Shown: positions 6,051 to 6,260 of the stretch, piece by piece | Numbering within the stretch: the stretch's first letter is position 1 | Layout: each line of letters opens with the position of its first letter | Source of the DNA: Rubritepida sp. | GTDB lineage: Bacteria > Pseudomonadota > Alphaproteobacteria > Acetobacterales > Acetobacteraceae | DNA: 6,260 nt | Assembly (NCBI GenBank): GCA_022843345.1 | Contig: JALHNW010000114.1 | Location: 1-6,260 of the forward strand | Direction of reading: 5' to 3' | Position numbers and translations under genes: made by a program | Notes under the pieces: generated by a model | What the model saw: the letters and a program-made list of their open reading frames with translations, nothing else | What the model was told of the DNA's origin: nothing | Database searches by the model: none

Positions 6051-6260
6051 TCACGCCAGCGGCCCCGGCGGCGGCGCGGGTGGCGCGCGCATCCCCTCCC
6101 AGCGGCCCTTCAGCGTGGCCCAGTAGTAGCGCGCGTGCAGCCCCCGCCCGCGCAGCAGGGACAGCGCCGCCCCGGCCAGCGGGCGGAGGAGGAAGGGCGC
6201 CCAGGTGGCGGCGGGCACGCGGTGGCGGCGCAGCGCGAAGCCCAGCCCCAGCCCGTAGCG
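6051..6260 (-). CDS. C-terminal end of a probable family 2 glycosyltransferase (5' part off the window)
   Basis: The last 69 codons of a gene entering from the right edge end with TGA at 6053-6051. The peptide starts RYGLGLGFALRRHRVP, continues with a moderately hydrophobic LLRPLAGAALSLLRGRG stretch (residues 24-40 of the fragment), then ARYYWATLKGRWEGM (43-57), and closes with a proline-rich tail. The pattern of a basic 'GLGFALRRH' segment, an 'RPL-G-A-LL-G' helix and an 'AR-Y-A-LKGR-EG' end is what I know from the C-termini of GT2 enzymes of the large cell-wall-biosynthesis type. No catalytic motif lies inside the window, so the family call rests on this tail alone. It is in the same direction as the GT2 gene 52 bases downstream and may be co-transcribed with it. 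The reading frame is secure; the product name is moderately secure. Confidence 0.62.
   Translation of the reverse strand, partial: RYGLGLGFALRRHRVPAATWAPFLLRPLAGAALSLLRGRGLHARYYWATLKGRWEGMRAPPAPPPGPLA

Noticed and set aside
1..6260. Mobile elements, CRISPR arrays, tRNA or rRNA genes, toxin-antitoxin or phage-defence modules
   Set aside because: There are no spaced direct repeats, inverted terminal repeats, transposase or nuclease motifs, or tRNA-like cloverleaf. Composition is uniform across the window, and nearly all bases fall within the seven ordinary coding regions plus one partial gene tail.

Overview
The window is very GC-rich, well above 70% by eye, with strong third-position G/C bias and long open shadow frames on the opposite strand. 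It is gene-dense, with several start/stop overlaps of 1 to 4 bases. Together with the protein types, this suggests a high-GC alphaproteobacterium, most plausibly Acetobacteraceae (Roseomonas-like). That taxonomic call is an inference from composition and gene style, not from a marker gene.

Left part (1-1926, all minus strand): a three-gene run transcribed from right to left. It encodes a Nudix hydrolase of the ADP-ribose pyrophosphatase type, an AlaX-type alanyl-tRNA editing protein, and a two-domain rhodanese/3-mercaptopyruvate sulfurtransferase cut by the window edge. Each junction has an ATGA stop/start overlap, so the genes are probably one translationally coupled operon. Its theme is metabolite and tRNA quality control plus sulfur transfer.

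Middle part (1966-5131, plus strand): a second tight operon diverges from the first across only 39 bases. It encodes an EamA/DMT-family ten-helix transporter, a GT-C membrane glycosyltransferase of the ArnT/PMT type (4-base overlap), and an ElyC/YdcF-like DUF218 membrane protein (1-base overlap). All three are inner-membrane proteins. A shared role in lipid-carrier-linked sugar or envelope metabolism is a reasonable hypothesis, but it is not shown by the sequence.

Right part (5126-6260, minus strand): a complete family-2 glycosyltransferase converges on the ElyC-like gene, and the two stop codons share the palindrome CTATAG. After a 52-base gap lies the C-terminal end of an upstream protein that resembles the tail of another GT2 enzyme. 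With the GT-C gene, this makes the right half look like the edge of a surface-glycan locus.

I see no RNA genes, mobile elements, CRISPR arrays, long repeats or convincing rho-independent terminators. Non-coding sequence is limited to the 39-base and 52-base gaps. I found no clearly new system. The most notable points are the EamA/GT-C/ElyC triad, the Nudix/AlaX/sulfurtransferase operon and the overlap architecture.
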